From Thermomucor indicae-seudaticae (taxonomy: Eukaryota; Mucoromycota; Mucoromycetes; Mucorales; Lichtheimiaceae), in contig JSYX01000712.1 of NCBI GenBank assembly GCA_000787465.1, forward strand, positions 1 to 11,056: DNA of 11,056 nucleotides, written 5' to 3'. This document shows, in pieces, positions 1-8,118 of the stretch. The notes below the pieces were generated by a model. It was given only the letters and a program-made list of their open reading frames with translations, was not told the origin of the DNA and made no database searches. The position numbers and the translations under genes were made by a program. Position 1 is the stretch's first letter. Each line of letters starts with the position of its first letter.

Positions 1-130
1 ATTGCAAGTGCAATTGACGCGCGTTGCTATTCTTAGTGGACACAGCGAAGCCATTTGCACGAGCAAATTCTTGAGCTGCGGCTTTTAATTCCTCACGGGT
101 CGTAAAAATCTGGTTGATCAGAGGTGACAT
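1..130 (-). CDS. FAR1/WRKY-GCM1-type DNA-binding domain protein, N-terminal 43 codons (gene runs off left edge)
   Basis: Reading leftward from an ATG at 130-128, an uninterrupted frame reaches the window edge. It opens with a short leader followed by FTTREELKAAAQEFARANGF and then AVSTKNSNARQLHL. This fits the start of the FAR1-type (WRKY/GCM1-fold) zinc-finger domain: an F-x-S/T-R-E-E-L helix, a basic A-R-A-N-G-F segment, then a strand with a K-N-S-x-R-x-L pattern. The zinc ligands would lie beyond the edge. In mucoromycete genomes this domain usually sits at the N terminus of Mutator-like (MULE) transposases or domesticated relatives, so this is probably a mobile-element gene. The ATG is the first in frame and lies about 90 bp from the direct repeat at 180-219, a spacing that would suit a promoter inside a terminal repeat. 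Only the amino end is visible, so transposase identity is inferred. Confidence 0.6.
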   Translation of the reverse strand, partial: MSPLINQIFTTREELKAAAQEFARANGFAVSTKNSNARQLHLQ

Positions 131-179
131 AGAGTTCAAAAGAAAGAGGCGAAAGTTTATTACAGTGGTTCGCGCGTCG

Positions 180-219
180 TTGTAGTGTCCCAGACATATC
201 ACGTGATTTTGTAGTGTCC
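180..219. repeat. Pair of 11-bp direct repeats (TTGTAGTGTCC), possible transposon terminus
   Basis: TTGTAGTGTCC occurs at 180-190 and again at 209-219, separated by 18 bp that contain a CACGTG palindrome (201-206 region). Read on the minus strand each copy starts GGACACTACAA. The pair sits between the start of the FAR1-type gene and the first recognisable KDZ codons. Short subterminal repeats like this are common at ends of DNA transposons, so it may be the terminus of the FAR1-encoding element. The other end is outside the window and no target-site duplication can be tested. Confidence 0.5.
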
Positions 220-1934
220 GAAGGAAATCCCTAAAAAATCGGGGAAAAAAGTAAGCAAAGCAATAGTATTCTCTGAAACCACAGTAGGCGCTGACTTCGT
301 CAAGTATAAATATCCGTTAGCAGTCGTAAAAGAGCTGATGAAAAGATTTGGAAACCACATAAATGTCATGTACGATGCCGGTTGCCGCTTTGAAAGCAGC
401 ATGAAGGTGAGAAGAGCACTGCTAGCTTATTAAGAGAAGCGCGCTGCTCACTGCTTCTTTCATGAAAAAGTCTAACTTCCCTGAGTTGGCTGAGAGCAAA
501 GTGGCAGTCTCAATCTTCCATGCTTATGCGCATGAGATGAGCTGCCAAATTAAATACCATACATCCGTGCGCGACGGCTTCGGCCATACCGATGGGGAGT
601 GGCTCGAACGCCTATGGAGTTACCTGGATGGCTACGTGGCAATGACACGGAACATGGCCCCATCAACGAGACAACTCACTTTGCACATGGCACTCGACTT
701 CTTCCGAAGCCGACGAATCGCGTCGATTGGTATGTCAGAGAAAATGTTACGCTGGATACGTGAATAAACGTTCAGTAGGACGTTACCTGTCAGAGCGCTT
801 CCGACGAGCCCAAATTGAGAAAACCACGGCTGAGCAGCTTTTAGCGCTCGAGCACCTTGACAAAGAGGAAGTCGCCAAGGCCTGGGAAAGTAGAAAGCAG
901 GAAATCCTGGCTTTAAGCCAGGTACAAGAACCGCTAGATCCCAAAGACAAGTATTTCGAGGATCTGTTGATATTCAATACAGTAATGTATGAATTAGAAA
1001 CTCTCAATAACTGTGTCAAGGAAAAACTCAACGTGACTGACTTGTTCTTTAGGAACCGTATGCGAGAGGGCTCCTTTGTCAATTTCCCCAGCCTCACTTT
1101 ACAATTAGAGAGAGCCAACGACAAGCTCAACGAGCAAGAAAGGAGGCTGAGGATCAACCGCTGGGAGCCTGCAAGCGAGGAGTACCAGAGGTATTACGAG
1201 CGGTACAAAACAAGGGAGCTCAAGAAGCAGTTGCGGCCCCTCCGTGCAGCGGTTGTCAGCTATGCACTGCTGCAGGAAGAACAAAATAAACATAATTGTA
1301 ATAAGGAGTTACTACCAACCGCTACGGCTTTTAACACTGATTGAACGCAGGGTACAAACTAACGCAGCGGGTCGCAACTGCAATAAAAAATGCGAAGTCC
1401 AAAATCAACGCAATCGTCGAGGAGTGCCGCGAACGCGGCCTGCTCAACCCGGGCGTTCCCCTTCGCGATGTAATGGACCCATCCAGCGGCTTTCGGCAGT
1501 CCTATGGCTTAGAAAGCGTCAATAGCAATACCACAGGCATAGACGAATACCTAAAGTATTGCCGAGCCGAAGAAGAATTGAAATTTCTAGAGGTATGAGT
1601 GCTGGATGCATGAAACTGATTAGAAATTGCTAATATATAGACTTTGCGGCTTCAGTCGGAAGCTCCTCGGATCGAGCAATACTTTACAGATCGCATCAGA
1701 TCACTCGAAACAGCAGCAAGGAAGGCCGCGGAGCACCAAGTCCCCTGTACTGTTATGTCTGGGAAAGCAGCGCTCCTGCGGAAGCTTCTCCAACAGCTGC
1801 GCACAGTCAATAGCCGCGTCCTGGGTGATCTACGGCCTGTCATTACCGCTGGCAGGTCGGCGAACCCAGAAGACAATGAGAAATATCTCTTTGATCTTGA
1901 AGAAGACGCGGTAGATTTTAGTGACGATGAATAA
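215..1934 (+). pseudogene. KDZ-superfamily transposase, 5'-truncated, five exons
   Basis: Proposed exons are 215-406, 471-729, 776-1297, 1351-1592 and 1641-1934; introns are 64, 46, 53 and 48 nt, all GT...AG. A 3-nt acceptor shift at 776/779 is equally possible and keeps frame. Exon 1 holds KYPLAVVKELMKRF and VMYDAGCRFE, the KDZ (Kyakuja-Dileera-Zisupton) motif carrying the second catalytic Asp. Exon 2 holds VAVSIFHAYAHEMSCQIKYH and then FGHTDGEWLERLWSYL, carrying the catalytic Glu. Exons 3-5 encode the long charged helical C-terminal region (VGRYLSERFRRAQ onward) ending in an acidic tail, FSDDE. The N-terminal part with the first catalytic Asp (D-x-N-F type) is absent: the frame is closed by TAG at 212-214, there is no start codon, and the opposite-strand FAR1-type gene begins 85 bp upstream. 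Everything from 215 to the stop is open and splices in phase, so truncation looks recent. KDZ assignment is strong; activity is very unlikely. Confidence 0.85.
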
Positions 1935-2045
1935 TCGTATAACTGAAACAGCTAGAAAATACAAATACTGTGGTCTTCAAGCATAAAGGAGGGTTGAGCA
2001 CGATATCTAACGAACATTATATGCGATTTCGGCAGTGGCGTTAGC

Positions 2046-2599
2046 TCAAAAGACGATTGAGCCAGCTCGATTATCGCAACACCATATTCGCTTTGCTACA
2101 TGATTCGAATATCTGTTCCTAGAATATAAACGTCTGCCGGTTGCTGATAATACATCATGTCTGGTCTTCTCCATCAAAGAGCCAAAGTGCTTGCGCTTGC
2201 AATGGTAATTGGTTGGCCAATCTCGCAGAGCATCCGTCAATGCTGTCTCGACTTGCATGATCTTCGAGCCGCAAGGATCTGGATACGTTGCATTTCTGCA
2301 GCAAATTCCGCACGCTGCTCTGGGGTGAAGAGCTGCAAGGCTTATTCTTGTTCGGGAGTGTGAAGCATTCTGAAAGGCACTTTTGTAAGCAGTAACAGAA
2401 ACGCGAAAGAAAACTGCGCAGTGCTTTTGCTGCCTGGGTGACGGTTTTGCAAAATGGCTCTGTGAAACCTGGCTAGAAAAGTGGCTATGGCTAGATTTAT
2501 GACCGATTCGATCGGTACTTCGCTGCTCAAAAACGGCCGATCGTATCGGACAAACTCCAGTCTAGCCAAACACATGAGGTGGCGCAAACGACTTTGCAA
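2046..2599 (-). other. Weak coding-like fragments in gene-poor stretch 1935-2881
   Basis: Between the KDZ stop and the protease promoter I see no convincing gene. On the minus strand three partly overlapping open stretches occur: 2599-2342, its in-frame continuation after a TAA with the helical-looking segment LFTPEQRAEFAAEMQRIQ, and a different frame at 2258-2046 (MQVETALTDALRDWPTNY onward). The composition resembles decayed coding sequence with frame changes, but I recognise no family and find no convincing splice sites joining them. It may be an old transposon remnant or chance. A short inverted repeat (ACCGAT, TCG, ATCGGT) lies at 2502-2516. Confidence 0.2.
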
Positions 2600-2881
2600 A
2601 CAGTGTCAACGTCATCTTAAAAAATAGTATTACCGCCCAATCTAGTCGCGAACGGAACGCTATATTTCAAACATCGAGACACATCTTGAATTTACAGATT
2701 TTGCATACAACTGGACGGTCGACCCAGATACGACAGCGGTTGGAACTTTTCGTCTCGGCGTCGGCTTCTATTATCACGAAACATCTCCAATATTCCACAT
2801 CATCGAGTAGCCGTTGGAGTTGATATTTTTTCCCCTGTTTTTTGAGCTTCAGGAACAACAATTAGATGAATACTGTTTGTC

Positions 2882-2953
2882 TGTTCGCGTCCTCTCTTCC
2901 TTTTTTTTGTCGCTGGTCGTCTTTTACTTCTTTTTTCCTTTTTTAAAAAACGA
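2882..2953 (+). promoter_or_regulatory. Polypyrimidine-rich leader of the aspartic protease gene
   Basis: A C/T-dominated stretch directly precedes the protease ATG, with long T runs around 2902-2909 and 2930-2945. Pyrimidine tracts just upstream of the start are typical of fungal core promoters and 5' leaders and often mark the transcription start. No clear TATA box was seen. Minus-strand open frames across this stretch are low-complexity Lys/Arg shadows of it. Confidence 0.4.
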
Positions 2954-4330
2954 ATGATGCGCTCTGTGCCTTTTCTTCTTCTTTTATGCCATTTCACGTT
3001 TGTCTCCGTTTCAACAACACCTCTACCGAAACTGCACAAGGTATCTTTACTGCGGTATGCATCTTCTGAAAATATCACTCGGAGCTCTTTTCTGATCGGC
3101 AAGGAAAAACAAACCGGGTATCAACGTGGCAGTGGTATATACATGCATCCACTCTTTTATTTTTCTTCCATATAAACTTTTTTTTTCTTCGGAAAAGGTT
3201 ACTATGGCGCCATCACGATTGGAGATCCACCTCAGCCATTCAACGTTGTTTTTGACACAGGCAGTGCGGATGTATGGGTCGTTTCTTCCGAATGCTCAAG
3301 CGGCGATATATGCTCCGGTCATCGATATTATTCGTCGACCGCGTCCAAGACGTACCGAGCAATGGAGGTTTCGGTTACGGATGATGATGAAGATGAAGAA
3401 GATGATGAAGAAGAGGGAGACAGTGAATCGAAAGAAAGTACAGTGATTGACGTGTGGTATGGCACGGGGCATATCAGCGGCCACCTTGGTTTCGACGATA
3501 TCCAAGTAGCGGGTCTCAAGATTGAGCAGCAAATCATTGCTGATGCGACCATCTTGTCTTCGGATTTTAGTGGGACTCCGTTTGACGGCATCTTTGGGCT
3601 TGGATTAGCCGGTCTTAGCTCATCTGCTCCGCATAGCCCGCCGTTCTACTCGATGATCGAGCAAGGTGTCGTCGATAACCCTCTCTTTGCAATCTACACT
3701 CAGGCCGAAAGTGGCGAGATTGACTTCGGGGCAATCGACAAGGCTAGATTCACAGGAGACATCCATTACGTGGATGTAACGGATACCAAGTACTGGATGA
3801 TTGATATGGATGGCGCAAAACTGGGTCAGCAGACGATTGGCCCGCGTCGTGCCATTGTGGATAGTGGTAAGCCAGAAAACAGATGATCGGAACACGTGTT
3901 GTTCACGTGCGCTGGACTGATTTATCAGGCACCACATTGATCATTACCACGCCGGAAGATGCAGAGGCTATTCATAAAGCCATTCCTGAAGCACTGAGTA
4001 ACGGAGATGGGACTTGGTCCATACCCTGTCAGCACGTGAACTCATTGGAGCCATTGCATCTCGCCGTACAAGGAATATCACTCACAATAACCCCACAGAA
4101 TTATGTCCTGCTCCCCATCAACCACGGGAGTTCCATGTGCATGTCAGGCATCTCTGGTCAACCACTTGATAATGCAAATACCTGGGTTTTGGGTGATGTC
4201 TTTCTGAAGCAGTTTTATACCGTAAGTGCTTCTGATCTTCCTCCATCTGCTGATATAGTAATATGACCCGAAATAGGTATTCGATGTAGGCAACAATAGA
4301 ATCGGGTTTGCCCAAGCAGTTTCACCCTAG
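2954..4330 (+). CDS. Secreted pepsin-family (A1) aspartic protease with acidic insertion, four exons
   Basis: Exons are 2954-3134, 3198-3866, 3929-4221 and 4277-4330 (introns 63, 62 and 55 nt; phases 1, 1 and 0), giving 398 residues. ATG at 2954 is followed at once by a second ATG at 2957; either starts a signal peptide (RSVPFLLLLCHF). A short propeptide of about 40 residues with an N-x-T glycosylation sequon precedes the mature start near GYYGAITIG. Catalytic Asp80 lies in FDTGSADVWV, the flap Tyr148 in WYGTGHISG, and the second catalytic Asp282 in VDSGTT, the last split by intron 2. Two Cys pairs fit family disulfides (SSEC...DIC; IPC...SMC). The C terminus, VFDVGNNRIGFAQAV, is the family's usual closing strand, so the gene is complete and lacks a membrane or GPI tail. 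It should cleave proteins outside the cell or in the vacuole at acid pH. Oddity: residues about 121-142 are a run of Asp, Glu and Ser coded by a GAN repeat (3380-3415), lengthening the segment before the flap. Confidence 0.92.
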
Positions 4331-4398
4331 ATTCCCCCCTTAGACATATTCACAAGATAAAACTCAACTTCCCCTCATGTGTGAGAAGGGACCTCGTT

Positions 4399-5212
4399 TT
4401 AGTTCTTTTCTTGTTCCAACTCGGCGGTTATTTGGTCGTATATTGCGTCTAGTTCAGTTTTCTTTGTGTCGGGTACAAATCTGATCGACAGAGGATGTTT
4501 GATGCCGGCATGTAGCCGGATCAAAGACTCTAGACGAGGAGTATGCGTTTGCAGTGCTCGATGTATGAACCCCTATCACAGACTTTAGATATCTTTTATC
4601 TAAGATCGATCTGATCCTTTTACCTTTTCTTCTTTGGATGCAGTCTTGATAGGTTCATAGAATATCTGACATCGGCGTAGATTCTTTGATGGTTTAATCT
4701 ATAGGTGATGAGTCGCTCTGTTTGAAAGGAAAAGAGAAAAAGAAATGCTTACGTGGCTAATGCAAACAAAGGATGGCGTCACCCACCGCGTAGGCAATGG
4801 TTCAATTGCATACATGTTTGTTATTCCTCTCTGTATGCGCTGTGCTAGCCGTTCTTGGGCTGGAGTTGATTGTACACCATCGTCATGTGTCAATCGCGGG
4901 CTTTCCTTGTGAACATGGTCAAGCCCCGCCGCCTCAGGTGTCTAAACATGGCACACACACATAGCGTTATACAAAGTAACAGTAGTAGCATAAAGGGATA
5001 TTTGTTTTCATACCTACATTGGCGTCATTACCACACCTTTGCTTTTCTCGTTTCCGTTGTTTGGATTTGAAAAACTTGTGAAATTGACCAGGGATCATGT
5101 ATTCTTGAAACATTTGCTGTTCGAGCTTAATGATTTTATTGTCATTATTCTTGGGTCGAGTTGAGAACGAACGCCAGCTTAACCGTGACCATCGGCTGAG
5201 CATATTCTGCAT
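4399..5212 (-). CDS. Mitochondrial ribosome-binding factor A (RbfA)-like protein, four exons
   Basis: Reading leftward, exons are 5212-5018, 4941-4753, 4752-4699 removed as intron, 4698-4624 and 4572-4399; introns are 76, 54 and 51 nt, all phase 0 with GT...AG ends. They give 210 residues. The N terminus (MLSRWSRLSWRSFSTRPK) is Arg/Ser-rich without acidic residues, like a mitochondrial presequence; a second in-frame ATG lies at 5203. A charged linker follows, then the order expected for RbfA: helix QERLAQRIQRGITNMYA, strand VTPSFVCISH, the SKNLRRCQIFY segment matching the family's S-x-D-L-x-x-A-x-V-Y, helix GFIHRALQTHTPRLESLIRL and closing strand KHPLSIRFVPD. RbfA proteins are KH-like factors that bind the small ribosomal subunit during maturation, so a role in mitoribosome assembly is inferred. 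The gene is convergent with the protease, stops only 68 bp apart, and divergent from the MFS gene. CDS reality is well supported by splice phase; the RbfA name is moderately sure. Confidence 0.72.
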
Positions 5213-5648
5213 TACTGAGGCCTGACAAAAGGTGCAACTGTCTGAAAGTTTGCGAACAAATCGTTTTGAGATGCCGCCCGTCACGTCCCCCCACCCACGG
5301 AAAGATGAAATCGGAAGGCTCCGTGGGTAGAGATGCCAAGCAAGTTGCAGACATGGCGGAGACAGTTTCGATTTTGCGTGTCGTCACCAGGAAGAGTACG
5401 TTCTTTACTTCATCTGTTTAAGCACTCAGATTGGGAAAGCCAGTGCCTTTGCGCAACCCCCAAACCATTTTCTACCCAGCGGGCCCCCCTGCCCCGCAGG
5501 GCTTCTGCTCCGGCAGTCCACCAATCGCGTGGTTTGCAGCACTTGTGATGGAATTTGCCGGATTTGAGCTCTGTTCACGATCATCAAAAGGCACATCAAA
5601 AATTCCCGCTTCTTTTGTGTTTCTTTCTTTTATATTCGTTTATACCCC
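5213..5648. promoter_or_regulatory. Divergent intergenic promoter region (RbfA-like gene / MFS transporter)
   Basis: These 436 bases separate two gene starts pointing away from each other, so both promoters must lie here. Visible elements: a perfect 9-bp inverted repeat at 5293-5328, a GC-rich 6-bp hairpin at 5487-5501 (CCCTGC, CCC, GCAGGG), a CCAAT pentamer at 5521-5525 about 125 bp before the MFS ATG, and a T/C-rich leader at 5605-5648. Open frames across the block lack recognisable protein features and are treated as chance. Confidence 0.45.
5293..5328. repeat. 9-bp perfect inverted repeat in divergent promoter
   Basis: ACCCACGGA at 5293-5301 pairs with TCCGTGGGT at 5320-5328 across an 18-nt spacer. 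It lies 81 bp upstream of the RbfA-like ATG and about 320 bp upstream of the MFS ATG. It could be a dyad for a dimeric regulator or a chance palindrome; nothing in the sequence decides. Confidence 0.4.
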
Positions 5649-7223
5649 ATGTTTAATCGAGCTACGAGACTGACCTTGGCCCTATCATTCGTCACGGCCG
5701 TGCTTGTGGCCAATATGGCCGGGCCTCAATACGTTTATCCAGCATTCGGTGCATCTTTAACGACCCGATTCAACTGGACAGCATTGGAGAACAGTCTAGT
5801 GAGCACGGCCAGCTTTGTTGGTGTCTCCTTTTCAGGGCCACTTTGTGCATGGATGGTCGAACACCTTGGGATTCGAGGGTGAGCCTTGAAAGTAGACTTG
5901 ACATCCCTTTTGTTTCTGAACTCTCTGCATAATCAGGACACTGCGAGTTTCGGCCATTTTGGCGTTTGCAGGCCCTTTCCTGCTAGCACAAACCTATGCC
6001 GGTCGACTTCCCAGTGATTTTGTATTATGTGCTATTTATCTTGTTTGCCTTGGTATTGCCGGTGCTGCAGCCTATCTATGTGCCCTTGATTCTCAGGTTC
6101 TTCGTTCAAGGGCTCGTCGTCCCCAATGTGTCTTTTCTAACAAGGAAAAATAGGCATACAATTTCAAATCGCATCGCGGGATGAGCATGGGATTAACAAG
6201 TGCAGGTCTTGGACTAAGCGGTGTAGTCTTTTCACAGATCAATGATATCTTTTTTGACGACCCGAATGACAATGAAGACGATACTTATGGCTTGTTGATC
6301 TTTATGGCCATAGCCATGGCTAGCGGCATGTCTTTGGGTGCCTTGATACTCGGTCCACTGGCATCACCAGAAAGGGAGTCCTTTAAACGAGGTGATGACG
6401 AAGAAGAACAACCTTTACTGGGTGGACAACAGCGGCAGCCCAATGAGATATCCGGCGTGGCCTTCTTTGCACATCCGGTCGGATTTGCTCTCTTTGTCGT
6501 GCTCTTTATCGTTCTGGGTCTCGGTTACGTCTACTTGGCCAGTATCGGTCAACTCTTGCTCGCACTCCCGTCGTCTTCGGCTCCTCCACAGCATCTCCGA
6601 AATGTTCACGTTTCCCTGTTTAGTATTGCCAATTGTGGTGCAAGAGCCCTCTTTGGCACCTTGAGTGACATACTGATAGCTCGCTGGAGAATCCATCGAC
6701 TTTGGGTGTTTCTTGGCGCTACAATCGGCTTGCTGGCAAGTCTCGTTTATCTGGTCACAGCCGCTACAACACCCGAGTCTCTGGTACCTTGTACCATCAT
6801 GGTTGCAATGGCGTATGGTACTGTCTTTGGCGTTGCACCGGCCACAACAGCGGAATTTGGAACTTCTGTAAGTGTGAATGAACCCTGCTTGGTTTTCTGC
6901 ATTTCAACTAAGCGCATTGTTCTTTTTCCCGCTCAGGTTTTTGCACGTAACTGGTAAGTACAACGCACTTTCGCTTGCCTCCTTGACTCATACATTTGTT
7001 TCAAAGGGGATGGTTGCTTTATGCCCCAGCATTTGGCAGCCAGATCTTCAATATCGTGTTTGGTGCTCTGTATGATCGAGAAGCCCGGCGTCAGGGCTCT
7101 CACATTTGTCAAGGCACTGAATGTTTCCGCAGCACTTTTACACTTGGAATCGCCTGTACTTTAATCTGCCTTGGTGTCCTGGCTTGGGCTATTAGAAAGC
7201 GGCGCCTTTATCAACGATGCTAG
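5649..7223 (+). CDS. MFS transporter, Mch1/nodulin-like type, five exons
   Basis: Exons are 5649-5878, 5937-6096, 6154-6867, 6937-6953 and 7007-7223; introns are 58, 57, 69 and 53 nt, giving 445 residues. The N-terminal half starts with a hydrophobic helix and the segment GPQYVYPAFGASL. Exon 3 opens with AYNFKSHRGMSMGLTSAGLG, the family's F-x-x-H-R-G-x-x-x-G motif, and carries a polar central loop before the second helix bundle (NVHVSLFSIANCGARALFGTLSD). The C-terminal hallmark FGTSVFARNWGWLLYAPAFG is assembled across the 17-nt exon 4 and is typical of nodulin-like/NFD4 and yeast Mch1-type carriers, which are 12-helix membrane proteins. Exon 5 adds LYDREARRQG and a CQGTEC pair. Mch1-like proteins are called monocarboxylate-transporter homologues, but their substrate is poorly established, so none is assigned. 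The central loop contains EEEQPLL, an acidic di-leucine sorting signal that suggests vacuolar delivery. The second intron begins GTTCTT, a weak donor. The gene looks intact. Confidence 0.88.
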
Positions 7224-7393
7224 ACAGACACATATCCTGTAGCTATTATTTCGCAGCCTGTACGGTACAATATAATCTTTTGCAGTATAATAATCATCTG
7301 TCTACCGCTGTTATCCAAAGAGGAATGTAGGGCATCCAGGGGTGAAGGGGAGACTTCTTGCCACACATCGTCATCCTAGGGAGCTCCAATACT

Positions 7394-7745
7394 TCACGAT
7401 TTTATTTTCCCGCTGGATAAATTCGAAACAATTGCTTTGGTCTCATTACGCAGCTTGTTATTGATCGATGGCAACCATTTATCTTTCCCTGGTGCCGTCT
7501 TTGATGGTACATAGGGTCCATATAACCTGCCGAAGCGCCTATTTACAAACATCGATCGAAGTTGTTCCTCTTTTCGCAACTGTGTGCGTCTGATTTCCGT
7601 ATCCATATCCACAAGTTTACTGTGGTCTCGAGACTTGCTTCCGCTTCAGAGACAAGTTTCGACAAACAATACAGACGCTTGGTTATCTTGATAATCGTAT
7701 GTACACGATACAAATGTTTATGTGGGCAGGCATTTGCTATGTTTT
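7394..7745 (-). pseudogene. Unrecognised coiled-coil-like coding fragment with a frame switch
   Basis: Two adjoining minus-strand frames read like one charged helical protein. The upstream part (about 7745-7625) contains KHLYRVHTIIKITKRLYCL and KLVSEAEASLETTV without a start codon. The downstream part (about 7622-7394, stop TGA 7396-7394) contains DMDTEIRRTQLRKEEQLRSM, RRFGRLYGPYVPSK and a basic tail. Both have coiled-coil-like spacing of L, I and charged residues, and they would join with a one-base change near 7620; no intron of workable length and phase fits. A short ORF could instead start at the ATG near 7606. I recognise no family. Its upstream end abuts the inverted-repeat element at 7746-7948, which may have cut it. 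The stretch 7224-7393 before it shows only A/T-rich sequence suited to the MFS 3' end. Confidence 0.35.
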
Positions 7746-7948
7746 GAGAAAATGTTCACGTTATTGGAAATGCTCTTTGCGTCGACCATAGCGTAAGTTT
7801 GCGCTATTGCAGGAATACATTGGCACCATCAGATTAAAGTTATACGTTAAACTCCACCAGACCTTTGAGCACTTACATTTCAAGCTTCGCGCAAGACCAG
7901 CATCCGGTCGACGCAAATAAAGCATTACCAATAAGCAAACATTTCCTC
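7746..7948. repeat. Inverted-repeat element, imperfect arms of about 43 bp around a 118-nt centre
   Basis: The left arm 7746-7787 and right arm 7906-7948 are imperfect reverse complements. Shared blocks are GAG(A/G)AAATGTT, TTATTGG(A/T)AATGCT and the perfect TTTGCGTCGACC (7776-7787 against 7906-7917), with small indels between blocks. Inside, next to the left arm, is a further hairpin (ATAGCG 7788-7793, CGCTAT 7802-7807). It could be a MITE-like non-autonomous element, a transposon end, or a structured RNA. It lies 171 bp beyond the stop of the Fanzor-like pseudogene, on the side where Fanzor/TnpB guide RNAs are encoded, but no link can be shown from sequence alone. Confidence 0.65.
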
Positions 7949-8118
7949 TAGGTGAGTATCGTGTTCAGTATCATACTGCGTAAAGTGCTTACCACGTGAG
8001 CTTCATAAAAGACGACGGTGAATAAACAGAGCATAAGCAGTTTCGATTAGGTTTGCTTACCGTCTAATCATCAGCCGTTTTTGCTACGGCGACTTCATGG
8101 ATGAATACAAGCAATGAT

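Noticed and set aside
783..1157. 124-residue Ser/Leu-rich minus-strand frame
   Set aside because: Antisense to the helical, Glu/Lys-rich exon 3 of the KDZ gene, which has recognisable motifs and phased introns.
2037..2130. tRNA-like look: TTAGCTCA D-arm-like segment and a GATTCGAAT T-loop-like segment
   Set aside because: No acceptor stem or anticodon arm could be paired, and spacing does not fit a tRNA.
2800..3102. Lys/Arg-rich minus-strand open frame
   Set aside because: Antisense to the polypyrimidine leader and signal-peptide exon of the protease; its composition is a by-product of T/C runs.
3892..3909. Two CACGTG E-box motifs close together
   Set aside because: They lie inside the second intron of the protease gene; six-base palindromes are common and nothing else supports a regulatory role.
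5431..5673. Plus-strand open frame upstream of and overlapping the MFS start
   Set aside because: No ATG start, no family features, and it overlaps the better-supported MFS first exon in another frame.
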